Shown piece after piece: positions 36,582 to 46,236 of a DNA stretch of 64,000 bases. The stretch covers positions 1,550,001 to 1,614,000 of the forward strand of contig NZ_JAVDQF010000001.1 in the NCBI RefSeq assembly GCF_031454135.1, given 5' to 3'. The notes beneath the pieces were generated by a model, which worked only from the letters and a program-made list of their open reading frames with translations, was not told the origin of the DNA and made no database searches. Origin of the DNA: Arthrobacter russicus. GTDB lineage: Bacteria > Actinomycetota > Actinomycetes > Actinomycetales > Micrococcaceae. Each line of letters opens with the position of its first letter. The stretch's first letter is position 1. A program made the translations under genes and the position numbers.

Positions 36582-37762
36582 TTCCAGGGAAAGCTGAACG
36601 CAGGAACCGCTTCGCCCAGTTTGACCCCGTGCGGCGGAACCACCAGGACGCCTTCGGCCTGCGCCAAACCGTGCAGCATGGCGGATTCGGTCTTCGCCAC
36701 CGGTGAGGCCAAACCATAGAAATCCCGGTACGGCAGCAATCGGCTCCGGCCGGGGTCCGGTTCGTGGGCTGCCCCGGAAAGCACCTCGATCGCGGCCGGG
36801 CGGGGCAACCCGGCCAACCCGGCGAGCAACGGCTGCGCTACCGTGGCCAGAGCCATGAATGCGGCCAAAGGATTTCCCGGCAAGCCGACCAGGAACCTGC
36901 CGCCGGGCAATCTGGCCAAGAACACCGGCCCGCCCGGTCGCATTGCGACGCCGTCGATCATCAAGTCCGCGCCGAGTTCGTCGATCGCCCGGCGGACTTG
37001 GTCGGCCGCGGAACGCCCGGTACCGCCGGTGCTGATGAAGACTTCGGCGTCCGTCGCGGAAAGCGCGGCGACGGTTTCCGGCAGCCGATCCGGCAGCCTC
37101 GCCTCGCCGACGACCTCCGCGCCCAGCGCCAGCACCGCTGCGGAAAGCTGGGGAGCGAACACGTCCCGGACCCGACCCGGACCCGGGATACCCGAATCGA
37201 CCACTTCGTCGCCGGTGAACAGCAGCCGGACCCGGGCCCGTCCGGCGACGCTGAGCGAGTCGGCACCGGACAGCGCCGCGAGGGCGAGCCGGACCGGGTT
37301 CAGGATAGTTCCGGCGGCCAGCAGCTGCTCCCCGGCGACGGCCTCTTTGCCGCTCGGCCGGATGTGCTGCCCGGCCCTGGGTTCGCCCGGCTTGGCCTCG
37401 GAACTGAGCTGCAGCACCGGCAGCCCTTCGGCATCCGCGGACACCCGCCCGCTCTCGCTGCGCAATACCGCCTTCGCGCCGGGCGGGACCAAGCCCCCGG
37501 TGAGGATGTCGCTGGCCTGCCCGGGGTACAGCCGTTCACCCGGGGAAACGAAAATCCAGGGCGCCGAGCCGTTGACCGCCCAACCGTCCATCGCCGCGGA
37601 GTCGAAATGCGGAATGTCCTGCAAAGCGACTACCGGTTCGGCGAGCCTCCGCCCGCACAGATCCGGACCGAGCGGCAATGCCGTTTCAGGCACCGGTTCG
37701 GCGGCGTCGAAGGCTGTTTGCCGGGCTTCCGCCCAGCTGTGCCGGATCCGGTGCTCACGCAT
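36578..37762 (-). CDS. moeA: Molybdopterin molybdenumtransferase MoeA
   Basis: 394 residues. MoeA inserts molybdate into adenylylated molybdopterin. Domain order is normal: DIPHFDSAAMDGWAVNG near the N-terminus, ILTGGLVPPGAKAVLRSE, then the MoCF-biosynthesis domain LLFTGDEVVDSGIPGPGRVRDVFAPQL, VFISTGGTGRSAADQV and LVGLPGNPLAAFMALATVAQPLL, and a C-terminal beta domain. Its ATG overlaps the DUF6457 gene by 8 nt, so it is the last gene of mobA-DUF6457-moeA. Confidence 0.95.
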   Translation of the reverse strand: MREHRIRHSWAEARQTAFDAAEPVPETALPLGPDLCGRRLAEPVVALQDIPHFDSAAMDGWAVNGSAPWIFVSPGERLYPGQASDILTGGLVPPGAKAVLRSESGRVSADAEGLPVLQLSSEAKPGEPRAGQHIRPSGKEAVAGEQLLAAGTILNPVRLALAALSGADSLSVAGRARVRLLFTGDEVVDSGIPGPGRVRDVFAPQLSAAVLALGAEVVGEARLPDRLPETVAALSATDAEVFISTGGTGRSAADQVRRAIDELGADLMIDGVAMRPGGPVFLARLPGGRFLVGLPGNPLAAFMALATVAQPLLAGLAGLPRPAAIEVLSGAAHEPDPGRSRLLPYRDFYGLASPVAKTESAMLHGLAQAEGVLVVPPHGVKLGEAVPAFSFPWN

Positions 37763-38036
37763 CAGGTGCCGCAGCGGCCTTCCACGCGACGATCCGATTC
37801 GCGGCGGCGATCGCGGAGCTCAGGGACACCGCATCGGTGGCCTGGCCGCTGCCGGCAGCCAGACCCGCGGCGTAACCGGCGATGAAAGTGGTCAGCGGCG
37901 CCGCCGGCCGGACCACGGTGTGGGCGGCTTTGCCGGCCAAGGCCAAGACCGCATCGATGTCGACGGGTGTGTCCGCGATCTCCAGCTGCGCCAGCAATTC
38001 GGCACACCACGCTTCCAATACCTCGGCTTGGTTCAT
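37755..38036 (-). CDS. DUF6457 protein, linked to molybdenum cofactor synthesis
   Basis: 93 residues, mostly helical: MNQAEVLEAWCAELLAQLEI, DIDAVLALAGKAAHTVVRPAAPLTTFIAGYAAGLAAG, and an Ala-rich C-terminus (LSSAIAAANRIVAWK). The central AHTVVRPAAPLTTFIAGYAAG phrase is the family mark I recognise as DUF6457. ATG at 38036 follows AAAGGA; it overlaps the mobA stop by 4 nt and the moeA start by 8 nt. Such tight coupling between mobA and moeA suggests a role in cofactor maturation or delivery, but no activity is known. Confidence 0.75.
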   Translation of the reverse strand: MNQAEVLEAWCAELLAQLEIADTPVDIDAVLALAGKAAHTVVRPAAPLTTFIAGYAAGLAAGSGQATDAVSLSSAIAAANRIVAWKAAAAPDA

Positions 38037-38686
38037 GGTGTTCCTTTCGCAATTCCCCACCGGGCCGCGTCAGCCCAGTCGTCGATGTCCGCGGTGGCCT
38101 GCTCCGGGGCAGGAATCCGGGCCAGTTCCAGACTAGCAATGACGCTGCGCAGGCTCGGCCCCTTGCCCGGGTGCGCACCGGTACCGGACCCCGCGCGTTG
38201 CACTGCGTCGCGCAATGGCGCGACCCGATAGCGGCCGAACAGCTGTTGCTCCCGTCCGGCCACGTCCACCAGCAATCCGCCGTCCGGCCCGGGAACGGCC
38301 TGGAACAGCGCCTGCAGCCCCGCCGCAGGCTCCGGGAGGTCGGCAGCCAGCAAGAGCAGCCAGGGCTCTTGGATCAGCTCCAGTGCGGCCTGCAGGCCGG
38401 CCACCGGTCCACCGAACGCCGGTTCTTCGCGGGTCCAGCGGATTTCGGCCGCCCCCGGCAGCTTTCCGGTCAATGGCTGCAATCGCCCGGGATCACCGAC
38501 CACGACGGTCGGCAGTCGCCGGTCGGCGATCCGCCAGACGGCAGCGATCACCGAAGTCAGCAGCGGCATCCCTCGGTATTCCAGCGCCGGTTTGAGTTCG
38601 CCGTCGAGCCTGCTGCCCCGGCCCCCGGCGAGCACTACCAGAGCGGTCGCTTCTGCAACGGCTGTTCGTTCAGGCAGCGGATTCAC
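38033..38686 (-). CDS. mobA: Molybdenum cofactor guanylyltransferase-like nucleotidyltransferase
   Basis: 217 residues with a GT-A nucleotidyltransferase fold: ALVVLAGGRGSRLDGELKPAL (nucleotide loop; MobA usually has GGxSxRMGxDK), TVVVGDPGRL, FGGPVAGLQAALELI and LLLLAADLPE (metal-binding DxP-type loop). By context with moeA and a Mo-bis-MGD enzyme it should attach GMP to molybdopterin. The C-terminal 60 residues are less conserved. Its start lies inside the last 17 nt of the upstream HNH gene, implying coupling. Confidence 0.85.
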   Translation of the reverse strand: MNPLPERTAVAEATALVVLAGGRGSRLDGELKPALEYRGMPLLTSVIAAVWRIADRRLPTVVVGDPGRLQPLTGKLPGAAEIRWTREEPAFGGPVAGLQAALELIQEPWLLLLAADLPEPAAGLQALFQAVPGPDGGLLVDVAGREQQLFGRYRVAPLRDAVQRAGSGTGAHPGKGPSLRSVIASLELARIPAPEQATADIDDWADAARWGIAKGTP

Positions 38687-39167
38687 TCAGGAACGGGTCC
38701 CAGTCCGGCGTCGGGCGCTCCAACTCGCGGATCTGCCAATGCCCGCCGCGCGGCGGCTTCGGCACAATGCGCAGCCGCCAGCCCATTTCGCCCGGAGTAT
38801 GGTCGCCCTTGAGGTTGTTGCAGCGCAGGCAGCAGGCCACCAAGTTCTCCCAGCTGTCCACACCGCCGCGCGACTTGGGCTGTACATGGTCGATGGTGCT
38901 GGCGGACTTTCCGCAGTACGCGCATCGGTGTTCATCCCGACGCAACACCCCGCGCCGGCTCACCGGTGACTCCCGGTCGTACGGCAGGCGGATGTATCGA
39001 TTGAGCAAAATCACCGAAGGACGGCTGAGGATTTCCTGCGGTCCGATCACCGGGTCATCGCCTTCCGCGAGGATCGAGGCCTTCCCGGCCAGCACAAGGA
39101 TCAGCGCCCGGCGGAAGGTGACTACCGCCAGCGGTTCGTATCCAGCATTCAGCACAAGGGTTCGCAT
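38670..39167 (-). CDS. HNH endonuclease family protein
   Basis: 165 residues. The N-terminus MRTLVLNAGYEPLAVVTFRRALILVLAGKA is typical of a widespread actinobacterial HNH family. The nuclease core has RCAYCGKSASTIDHVQPKSRGGVDSWENLVACCLRCNNLKGD: two CxxC zinc pairs and the H-N-H residues. It could cut DNA, but its biological target is unknown and it is not next to restriction genes. GAGGA precedes the ATG. The 3' end overlaps mobA by 17 nt although function appears unrelated. Confidence 0.93.
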   Translation of the reverse strand: MRTLVLNAGYEPLAVVTFRRALILVLAGKASILAEGDDPVIGPQEILSRPSVILLNRYIRLPYDRESPVSRRGVLRRDEHRCAYCGKSASTIDHVQPKSRGGVDSWENLVACCLRCNNLKGDHTPGEMGWRLRIVPKPPRGGHWQIRELERPTPDWDPFLSESAA

Positions 39168-39374
39168 ATGCGTTCCTCATTCAGGCTGACCCGGAGTCTT
39201 CTCGGCGGAGCCGGCTGCCCTGCCGCAGCCCCGGGTCGTGAACTCAATCCAAGCCTAGGCCGAACCCGCGCATTTGAGCGAATCCCCAGTCCGGAACGGT
39301 CCACGTGTCGGGAAGAATTCACCCCGCGGCAACCTTCACCGGCTTTGCTGCCGGGCAGTGGAACCGGAACGTTC

Positions 39375-39452
39375 TGTCCCACTGAGTTCGCCAGCTCGGT
39401 GGGACATACCCGCTTTGTCCCACTGAGTTCGCCAGCTCGGTGGGACATACCC
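39375..39452. repeat. Two-copy 37-nt hairpin repeat, period 41
   Basis: Two identical 37-nt copies start at 39375 and 39416 and are separated by 4 nt. Each can fold by itself: gtcccac pairs with gtgggac around a 16-nt loop (tgagttcgccagctcg). The identity of the two copies indicates recent duplication. Confidence 0.9.
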
Positions 39453-39476
39453 AACCGAAAAACTAGCCAATACGCC

Positions 39477-39510
39477 AGCAGGCCCGCACCGTTGCCGGTG
39501 CGGGCCTGCT
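39477..39510 (-). terminator. Terminator hairpin after the NlpC/P60 operon
   Basis: A perfect 14-bp stem (agcaggcccgcacc) with a 6-nt loop, 16 nt past the stop at 39526. A T-run lies about 12 nt further on, so the hairpin itself is the main signal. Confidence 0.75.
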
Positions 39511-39525
39511 GATGGAATAAGCGGA

Positions 39526-40290
39526 CTAGCGTCCGATGGCGATGTAGTAGTCCGGCGGGCCGGTCGGGATGTTGACCGAGGCGACAACCGTCTGGTTGCC
39601 GAGCCAGCCACCGTGCACGGCCTGGCCGTTGCCGATGTAGATGGCCACGTGCTGTCCGCCGTAGCCGTTGTTCGAGTAGTAGGCGACGTCGCCCGGCTGC
39701 GCTTCGGCGGCGCTGATGACCCGGCCCAAAGACGCGAAGGCCGAGGGGCCCATCGGGGTGGTCGGCAATCCGGCAGACCGCAGGGCGGTCCGCACCAACG
39801 CGGTGCAGTCCTGGGTGACGCCGAGCTGGGCGAGCGCCGAAGCAACCACCACAGCGCCGGCACCGCTCGCCGCGACGTTAGCCGGGGCAGCTTGGCTGGG
39901 CGCCGGGGCTGCCGGTGCAGCCTGGCTGGCGGCGGCCGGAGCCTTGCTCGCGGTGTTGCTCTGCGGCGCCACGGTCTGCTTGACCTTCACCGGAGCGGGC
40001 GCCGAAGAAACCGTGGGGCTTTCGAACGCGATCTGGACCGCAGCCGAGGCGGTGACCGCCGGAGCCGTCGCGATGTTGAGCGTGGTCGGAGCCGACTCGC
40101 GCTGGCCGACGGTCGGCTCTGCCGCGTTCGCGGCGATACCGGTGGTCAGGACCAAGCCGGAAGCGGCGGCGATGACAGCGGCCTGGCGACCCACTCCACC
40201 TGCGTTTTCGCTGACCGCTTTCGCGATCACTGCGATGGAGTTGGTTTTGGTGTCCGCGCGGTGCCGCGCAATTCCTACTCGACTGCCCAT
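39526..40290 (-). CDS. NlpC/P60 cell-wall endopeptidase (second paralog)
   Basis: 254 residues. After a basic start (MGSRVGIARHRADTK) and an unusually late signal sequence (GRQAAVIAAASGLVLTTGIAANAA, ~35-58), there is a Val/Pro/Ala linker (~60-145) and a C-terminal NlpC/P60 domain: catalytic Cys162 in GVTQDCTALVRTALRSAGL and His in GGQHVAIYIGNGQAVHGG. The usual DCSGLV box reads DCTALV. It should cut peptide bonds in peptidoglycan stem peptides outside the membrane. It follows a paralog by 86 nt, with the same N-terminal pattern, so the two arose by duplication and probably share the riboswitch-controlled transcript. Confidence 0.88.
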   Translation of the reverse strand: MGSRVGIARHRADTKTNSIAVIAKAVSENAGGVGRQAAVIAAASGLVLTTGIAANAAEPTVGQRESAPTTLNIATAPAVTASAAVQIAFESPTVSSAPAPVKVKQTVAPQSNTASKAPAAASQAAPAAPAPSQAAPANVAASGAGAVVVASALAQLGVTQDCTALVRTALRSAGLPTTPMGPSAFASLGRVISAAEAQPGDVAYYSNNGYGGQHVAIYIGNGQAVHGGWLGNQTVVASVNIPTGPPDYYIAIGR

Positions 40291-40376
40291 TGAGTTTCCT
40301 CTTTCAATTTACTCAGTTTTGGTACTTCCCGGCGGTTGTCGTAGCGGGTCGCCGGCCCCGTGCTGAAGCTTTGCGG

Positions 40377-41111
40377 TTAGCGCAGCGTGTAGAAAACCGA
40401 AGATCCGACTTCGGCGACCGAGGTGATCAAGGTGCCCTGCGAGGGGTTGAGTGCGCCGATCTCCATGCCGTTGCCCAGGTAAATGGCAACATGGCTCCCG
40501 CCGTTCTGCACCACCAAGTCGCCCGGCTGCGGGGTGGAAGTCTGCTTCATCACGTTCCACTGGTTGGTCCGCGGCAACGAGATCCCGGCCTGGGCATAGG
40601 CCCAACCGGTGAAGCCCGAGCAGTCCCAGCCGTTGGGTGTGGTGCCGCCCCAGACGTAGGGCTTGCCTTTTCCGCTCAGTGCATAAGCGACGACGGCAGC
40701 AAGGCCGGCACCTGCCTGGACATCAGCGGCTTCCGTGGCAACGGGCTTCTCCGCCGTGGCCGTGGTGGTGGCAACCCGGTCCGACTGCACTGCGGTCCGC
40801 GTGCTGATCGCCGGCTTCGGCGTAGAGCTCGTGGCCGGACGGTCGAAGACTACCGTGGCGTCTGCTGCTGCGGTGACCGTCTGCGCGGCGATCTTGAGGC
40901 TGCTACTGGCGTTCTCCGCAGAGGCCCGACCGGTGTCTGCGGCTTCAGCCGGCAGACCCAGGCTGGTCACGAGCCCGGTGGCAACCACTACTACTGCGGC
41001 CTGACGGCCGAAGCTGCCCGCATTGGACGCTACTGCTTTTGAAACTGCAGTCAGCGGATTAGTGCTGACGTTGGCCGCGCGATGGCGACCGATAGACGTC
41101 TTAGACGACAC
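40377..41111 (-). CDS. NlpC/P60 cell-wall endopeptidase (riboswitch-controlled)
   Basis: 244 residues. It opens MSSKTSIGRHRAANVSTN, then a late signal segment (GRQAAVVVVATGLVTSLGLPAEAA), a Thr/Ala/Val linker and a C-terminal NlpC/P60 domain with the canonical NGWDCSGFTGWAYAQAGI (Cys164), QPGDLVVQNGGSHVAIYLGNG (catalytic His) and a final beta strand. Predicted peptidoglycan D,L-endopeptidase used in growth or separation. The GTG start at 41111 follows GGGAGAGG, which lies immediately after a c-di-AMP riboswitch, so translation is probably set by that second messenger. Confidence 0.93.
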   Translation of the reverse strand: MSSKTSIGRHRAANVSTNPLTAVSKAVASNAGSFGRQAAVVVVATGLVTSLGLPAEAADTGRASAENASSSLKIAAQTVTAAADATVVFDRPATSSTPKPAISTRTAVQSDRVATTTATAEKPVATEAADVQAGAGLAAVVAYALSGKGKPYVWGGTTPNGWDCSGFTGWAYAQAGISLPRTNQWNVMKQTSTPQPGDLVVQNGGSHVAIYLGNGMEIGALNPSQGTLITSVAEVGSSVFYTLR

Positions 41112-41126
41112 GTTTAGCCTCTCCCA

Positions 41127-41262
41127 AAGCCTGCGAGGTAAGCTGTCGGATTCGGATGGGAGTCACCCGGCCGCATCAGCTCCTTCCGGAGCATCTGCGA
41201 CTTCACCCCAAGGACTTCCTAAGAAGCCCGCATGTGGTTCCCCCGCCTCTGCCAGACGAATG
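41127..41262 (-). ncRNA. c-di-AMP riboswitch (ydaO-yuaA class) upstream of the NlpC/P60 gene
   Basis: Read on the minus strand, it shows the ydaO-yuaA landmarks in order: GGGGGAACC (41236-41244), GGGGTGAAG (41201-41209) and, near the 3' end, CCGAATCCGACAGCTTACC followed by TCGCAGGC. The same blocks occur in the riboswitch ahead of the M23 gene. The motif ends only a few nt before the ribosome site of the gene at 41111, so translational control is likely. The family senses cyclic di-AMP and in Actinobacteria often controls cell-wall hydrolases. Confidence 0.9.
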
Positions 41263-41366
41263 TTGCGAACGGACCTCGAGCGGTGGCAGAGCTAGGCAAT
41301 CTGCTCGAGGACACCAGCTTCTGGAAACGCCGGTGCAGATAAGACGCTACAGCAGTTTCCATCGAA

Positions 41367-41383
41367 TGTCACATTCCGGTTAC
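41367..41383 (-). promoter_or_regulatory. Candidate regulator site upstream of riboswitch 1
   Basis: On the minus strand, GTAAC-N6-GTGACA lies ~105 nt upstream of the riboswitch. A very similar 17-bp site (ATAAC-N6-GTTACA) lies upstream of the second riboswitch. The 11-bp direct-repeat spacing suits an OmpR-type regulator; MtrA, which controls such hydrolases in actinobacteria, is a candidate by analogy. The rest of 41263-41483 holds no gene. Confidence 0.4.
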
Positions 41384-41483
41384 GGAAATTTCATTCCAAG
41401 GGATGATTTCGTGACCTATCGTTATTTAGTACAGTGGGCAGCGCAAATCCGCCCGGCATGCGGCCGGCCAAGGGAGCAGCTGC

Positions 41484-42521
41484 TCAGAGCCAGCCTTGCG
41501 GGTCTACGGTCTTGTCATTGACCATGACCTCGAAGTGCAGGTGGCAGCCGGTCGAGTTGCCCGTGGTTCCGGTCAGCGAGACCACATCGCCGCGACTGAC
41601 TTTCTGGCCCACCTTCACCTGCAAGGACGAATTGTGGTTGTACGTCGTGGACAGCCCGTTCCCATGGTCGATCACCACCCGGTTGCCACCGCCGAAGGGA
41701 TCCCAGCTGGCGAAAGTCACGGTGCCGCCGGCAGCGGCGTAAGCCTGGGTGCTGCATGCGGCGACCAGATCCTGGCCGGTGTGCAATTCCCCGCTGGCTC
41801 CGGTCAGCGGACTGACCCGGTACCCGAACGGCGAGACGACGGTCATCGACGCGAGAGGCGCGGACAGCGTTCCCTTGGCGGCAGCCGGCGCCACCTTGCT
41901 GGCCGAGGCGGAAAGCAGCTGACGCAGTTTGCCGTCCGGATCCGCCTTGCTCGTGGTTTTGGTTTCGCTGAAGTCCAGGACCGCATCCGCCGCGGCGCTG
42001 ATCGGCGCGGAACTCAGCGGAACGCCGTCGGCCACCGGCACCGTGGCCGGCGCGGTTCCCACCGTGCTCGGCGCCACGAACGCCAGCGCCAAACCGGCTG
42101 CGGCCAGGGCGATGCCGCCGCGTTGCGCGGTTTTGGCCGAACGCAGACCGGGCCGGGACGCCGGGACGGCCGCCCGGCGTCGGACCCGGCGCGCTGCTGC
42201 CCGATTCAACTCCTGGGCGGCCACGCTGGGCGTGGCAAGAGAGCGGTTGGAGTTCGACGCCGGTGCGGTGGCCGGCGCAGGCGGGATCACCGGCGCCGGA
42301 CGGCTGCCGGCTTCCGGCGCGATTGCGCCCAAGCGGGCCCGCCGGGCAGCGTCCCGGGGGCGGAGCCCGGAAGCGCTTGCCGTCGCCTGGAACGGAGTCT
42401 TCGGAACCTGCGCGACGGGTGCGGTCACCGCCTCGGCCGCGGCGAAGGGTGCCGTTTCGGAAAGTGGCTGCGCCGCGCTGCGCCGCCCTCGCGGGCGGAG
42501 CTCCTGACTGCTCACTGACAT
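41484..42521 (-). CDS. M23 family metallopeptidase (LytM-like), riboswitch-controlled
   Basis: 345 residues. A long Arg/Pro/Ala-rich cytoplasmic-type N-terminus (~1-130) precedes one hydrophobic segment (GGIALAAAGLALAFVAPSTVG, ~137-157), then a linker and the M23 domain: SPFGYRVSPLTGASGELHTGQDLVA (Zn ligands His and Asp), GGNRVVIDHGNGLSTTYNHNS and HLHFEVMVN (catalytic His and Zn His). It is predicted to cleave peptidoglycan cross-bridges at the outer surface. The long N-terminus before the anchor is unusual. The ATG follows GAGAGGA, right after a c-di-AMP riboswitch. Confidence 0.93.
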   Translation of the reverse strand: MSVSSQELRPRGRRSAAQPLSETAPFAAAEAVTAPVAQVPKTPFQATASASGLRPRDAARRARLGAIAPEAGSRPAPVIPPAPATAPASNSNRSLATPSVAAQELNRAAARRVRRRAAVPASRPGLRSAKTAQRGGIALAAAGLALAFVAPSTVGTAPATVPVADGVPLSSAPISAAADAVLDFSETKTTSKADPDGKLRQLLSASASKVAPAAAKGTLSAPLASMTVVSPFGYRVSPLTGASGELHTGQDLVAACSTQAYAAAGGTVTFASWDPFGGGNRVVIDHGNGLSTTYNHNSSLQVKVGQKVSRGDVVSLTGTTGNSTGCHLHFEVMVNDKTVDPQGWL

Positions 42522-42533
42522 GGAATCCTCTCT

Positions 42534-44901
<2,368 letters not shown>

Positions 44902-44916
44902 CCGCAAAAAACTACC

Positions 44917-44939
44917 GCCCCGCCGGAATCCGGCGGGGC
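44917..44939 (-). terminator. Intrinsic terminator for the csp-DUF3027 operon
   Basis: A 10-bp perfect stem (gccccgccgg) with a 3-nt loop, followed on the minus strand by GGTAG and six T residues. It lies between the convergent serC and DUF3027 genes. Confidence 0.88.
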
Positions 44940-44944
44940 AACGG

Positions 44945-45373
44945 CTAAGCGTCCGGCTCCGCCTCGGGCTCCGGCGCAACGACGGCTTCCGCCTCCGGTT
45001 CGTCTTCGGGGCGAACCCGCTCCGACCAGGGAAGCCATTCCGGTGCCAGCACAGAAGCCTCGGACGGGACCAAGCCGACCTCGGAGACCGTGGCCTGCTT
45101 GGACCGCGGCGCCCTGGCCAGAACCGTGAACCACTGCCAGCCGGTATAACCGGGCATGGTGCATTCGAAGAGCTGCGTGACGACGCGTTCGCCTTCACTG
45201 CGCGCCGCGATATGAGTGCCGATGTGTTCCGCCTTGGCGATCGACAACAGCGCCGCCCGGGCCGGTTCGATTTCGGCGGCCAGCACCGCATCGGGTTTGC
45301 CGACCCGCCACACCGGAACGCCGTACTTCCCGGCTTTCGCGGTTTTCCCGGACCGGGCCGTCACCGGGCTCAT
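44945..45373 (-). CDS. DUF3027 protein
   Basis: 142 residues with a DUF3027 core: AEIEPARAALLSIAKAEHIGTHIAARSEGERVVTQLFECTMPGYTGWQWFTVLARAPRSKQATVSEVGLVPSEASVLAPEWLPW in outline, and an acidic Glu/Pro/Ala tail. From memory, mycobacterial homologues are longer, so this is a minimal version rather than a visible truncation. It starts inside the stop of the csp gene (4-nt overlap) and is convergent with serC, as in other Actinobacteria. Function unknown. Confidence 0.87.
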   Translation of the reverse strand: MSPVTARSGKTAKAGKYGVPVWRVGKPDAVLAAEIEPARAALLSIAKAEHIGTHIAARSEGERVVTQLFECTMPGYTGWQWFTVLARAPRSKQATVSEVGLVPSEASVLAPEWLPWSERVRPEDEPEAEAVVAPEPEAEPDA

Positions 45374-45756
45374 TGCCCGTCCAGCTCGCTGGCCACAACT
45401 CGCAGGACCGCCGCCACCTTGTTGCCGCTGGCCTTGTCCGGGTACTTGCCCTTCTGCAGTCCGTTCGCGGTGCTTTCGAGCAGCTTGATCAAATCCTCGA
45501 CGATGACGGCCATGTCCGCGGCCGGCTTCCGGGTGGCTTTGACCACCGACGGCGGACTGTCCAGGATCCGCACGCTGAGTGCCTGGGCGCCCTTCTTCCC
45601 GTCGGCCACGCCGAACTCCATCCGGGTCCCGACCTTGACCTCTTTGACCCCGGCGGGCAACGCGTTGGCGTGCAGGAACACCTCCTGGCCGTCGTCGGAC
45701 GTCAAAAAGCCGAAGCCCTTCTCATTGTCGAACCATTTCACCTTGCCGGTGGGCAC
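45370..45756 (-). CDS. Cold-shock domain protein with C-terminal extension
   Basis: 128 residues. The first ~65 are a cold-shock OB fold with RNP1 KWFDNEKGFGFLT and RNP2 EVFLHANAL; the rest is a helical tail (ADMAVIVEDLIKLLESTANGLQKGKYPDKASGNKVAAVLRVVASEL) seen in actinobacterial CspB-type proteins. It should bind single-stranded nucleic acid, acting as an RNA chaperone. GTG at 45756 follows AGAGGT. The upstream region contains four copies of a 17-bp repeat. DUF3027 is cotranscribed. Confidence 0.93.
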   Translation of the reverse strand: MPTGKVKWFDNEKGFGFLTSDDGQEVFLHANALPAGVKEVKVGTRMEFGVADGKKGAQALSVRILDSPPSVVKATRKPAADMAVIVEDLIKLLESTANGLQKGKYPDKASGNKVAAVLRVVASELDGQ

Positions 45757-45767
45757 GTCGCTACCTC

Positions 45768-45835
45768 TTACTCAGTTGGTCGAATTACTCAGTTGGTCGA
45801 ATTACTCAGTTGGTCGAATTACTCAGTTGGTCGAA
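45768..45835. repeat. Four exact 17-bp tandem repeats upstream of csp
   Basis: ttactcagttggtcgaa is repeated four times without any mismatch or spacer (45768-45784, 45785-45801, 45802-45818, 45819-45835). The first copy begins 12 nt before the csp start codon, so the array lies in its 5' leader or promoter. A separate inverted repeat (ccgtgccc at 45846-45853 with gggcacgg at 45875-45882) follows. Confidence 0.95.
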
Positions 45836-45971
45836 TGCCCGCGAGCCGTGCCCCCACGGGGCGCGACGACTCACGGGCACGGTGGTCTGCTTCCTTATAG
45901 ATTACCCGCAGCCACCGCCAATGCCGCTACCCGGGCCGGATGTCCGCTGTGAGCGTTATAACCTTAAAGGC

Positions 45972-46205
45972 ATGACTGCGCCCGAGACCGAAGCTCCGTC
46001 CCGTTGGTGGCAGGCGCTCACCGTGCTGGCGCTGTTGCTGGCCATCGTCGGCGTGGCCTCGCTGGCTTACCTGGTGATCGTCCGTTTGGCCGGCGGGCAA
46101 ACCTGGAATGGTCTGAACTGGATCTCCTTCAGCGCTCTGCCGCTGGCCTTCGTATTGCTGATCGTTCTGATGCTCCGCGCGATCTGGCGACGCCGCAAGC
46201 TGTGA
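45972..46205 (+). CDS. Small membrane protein (77 aa)
   Basis: 77 residues with two membrane helices (ALTVLALLLAIVGVASLAYLVIV and FSALPLAFVLLIVLMLRAIW) and a basic tail RRRKL. No known domain. ATG at 45972 is 9 nt past TATAAC, suggesting a nearly leaderless mRNA, although AAAGG is also present at very short distance. It lies 31 nt upstream of the XPB partner gene. Confidence 0.65.
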   Translation: MTAPETEAPSRWWQALTVLALLLAIVGVASLAYLVIVRLAGGQTWNGLNWISFSALPLAFVLLIVLMLRAIWRRRKL

Positions 46206-46236
46206 GCCGGCAAGACTTCCCGGTAGCGTTAGCAGG

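Larger units (their letters stand above)
39168..39525. other. Intergenic region with tandem repeat and terminator
   Basis: 358 nt without a gene. It holds the leader of the HNH gene on the right-to-left strand, a two-copy tandem hairpin repeat (39375-39452) and the hairpin that follows the NlpC/P60 gene. I see no further open frame with a ribosome site. Confidence 0.6.

Noticed and set aside
45768-45835. CRISPR-like array
   Set aside because: The units are directly adjacent without spacers and only 17 bp long, and no cas genes are present, so it is a plain tandem repeat.
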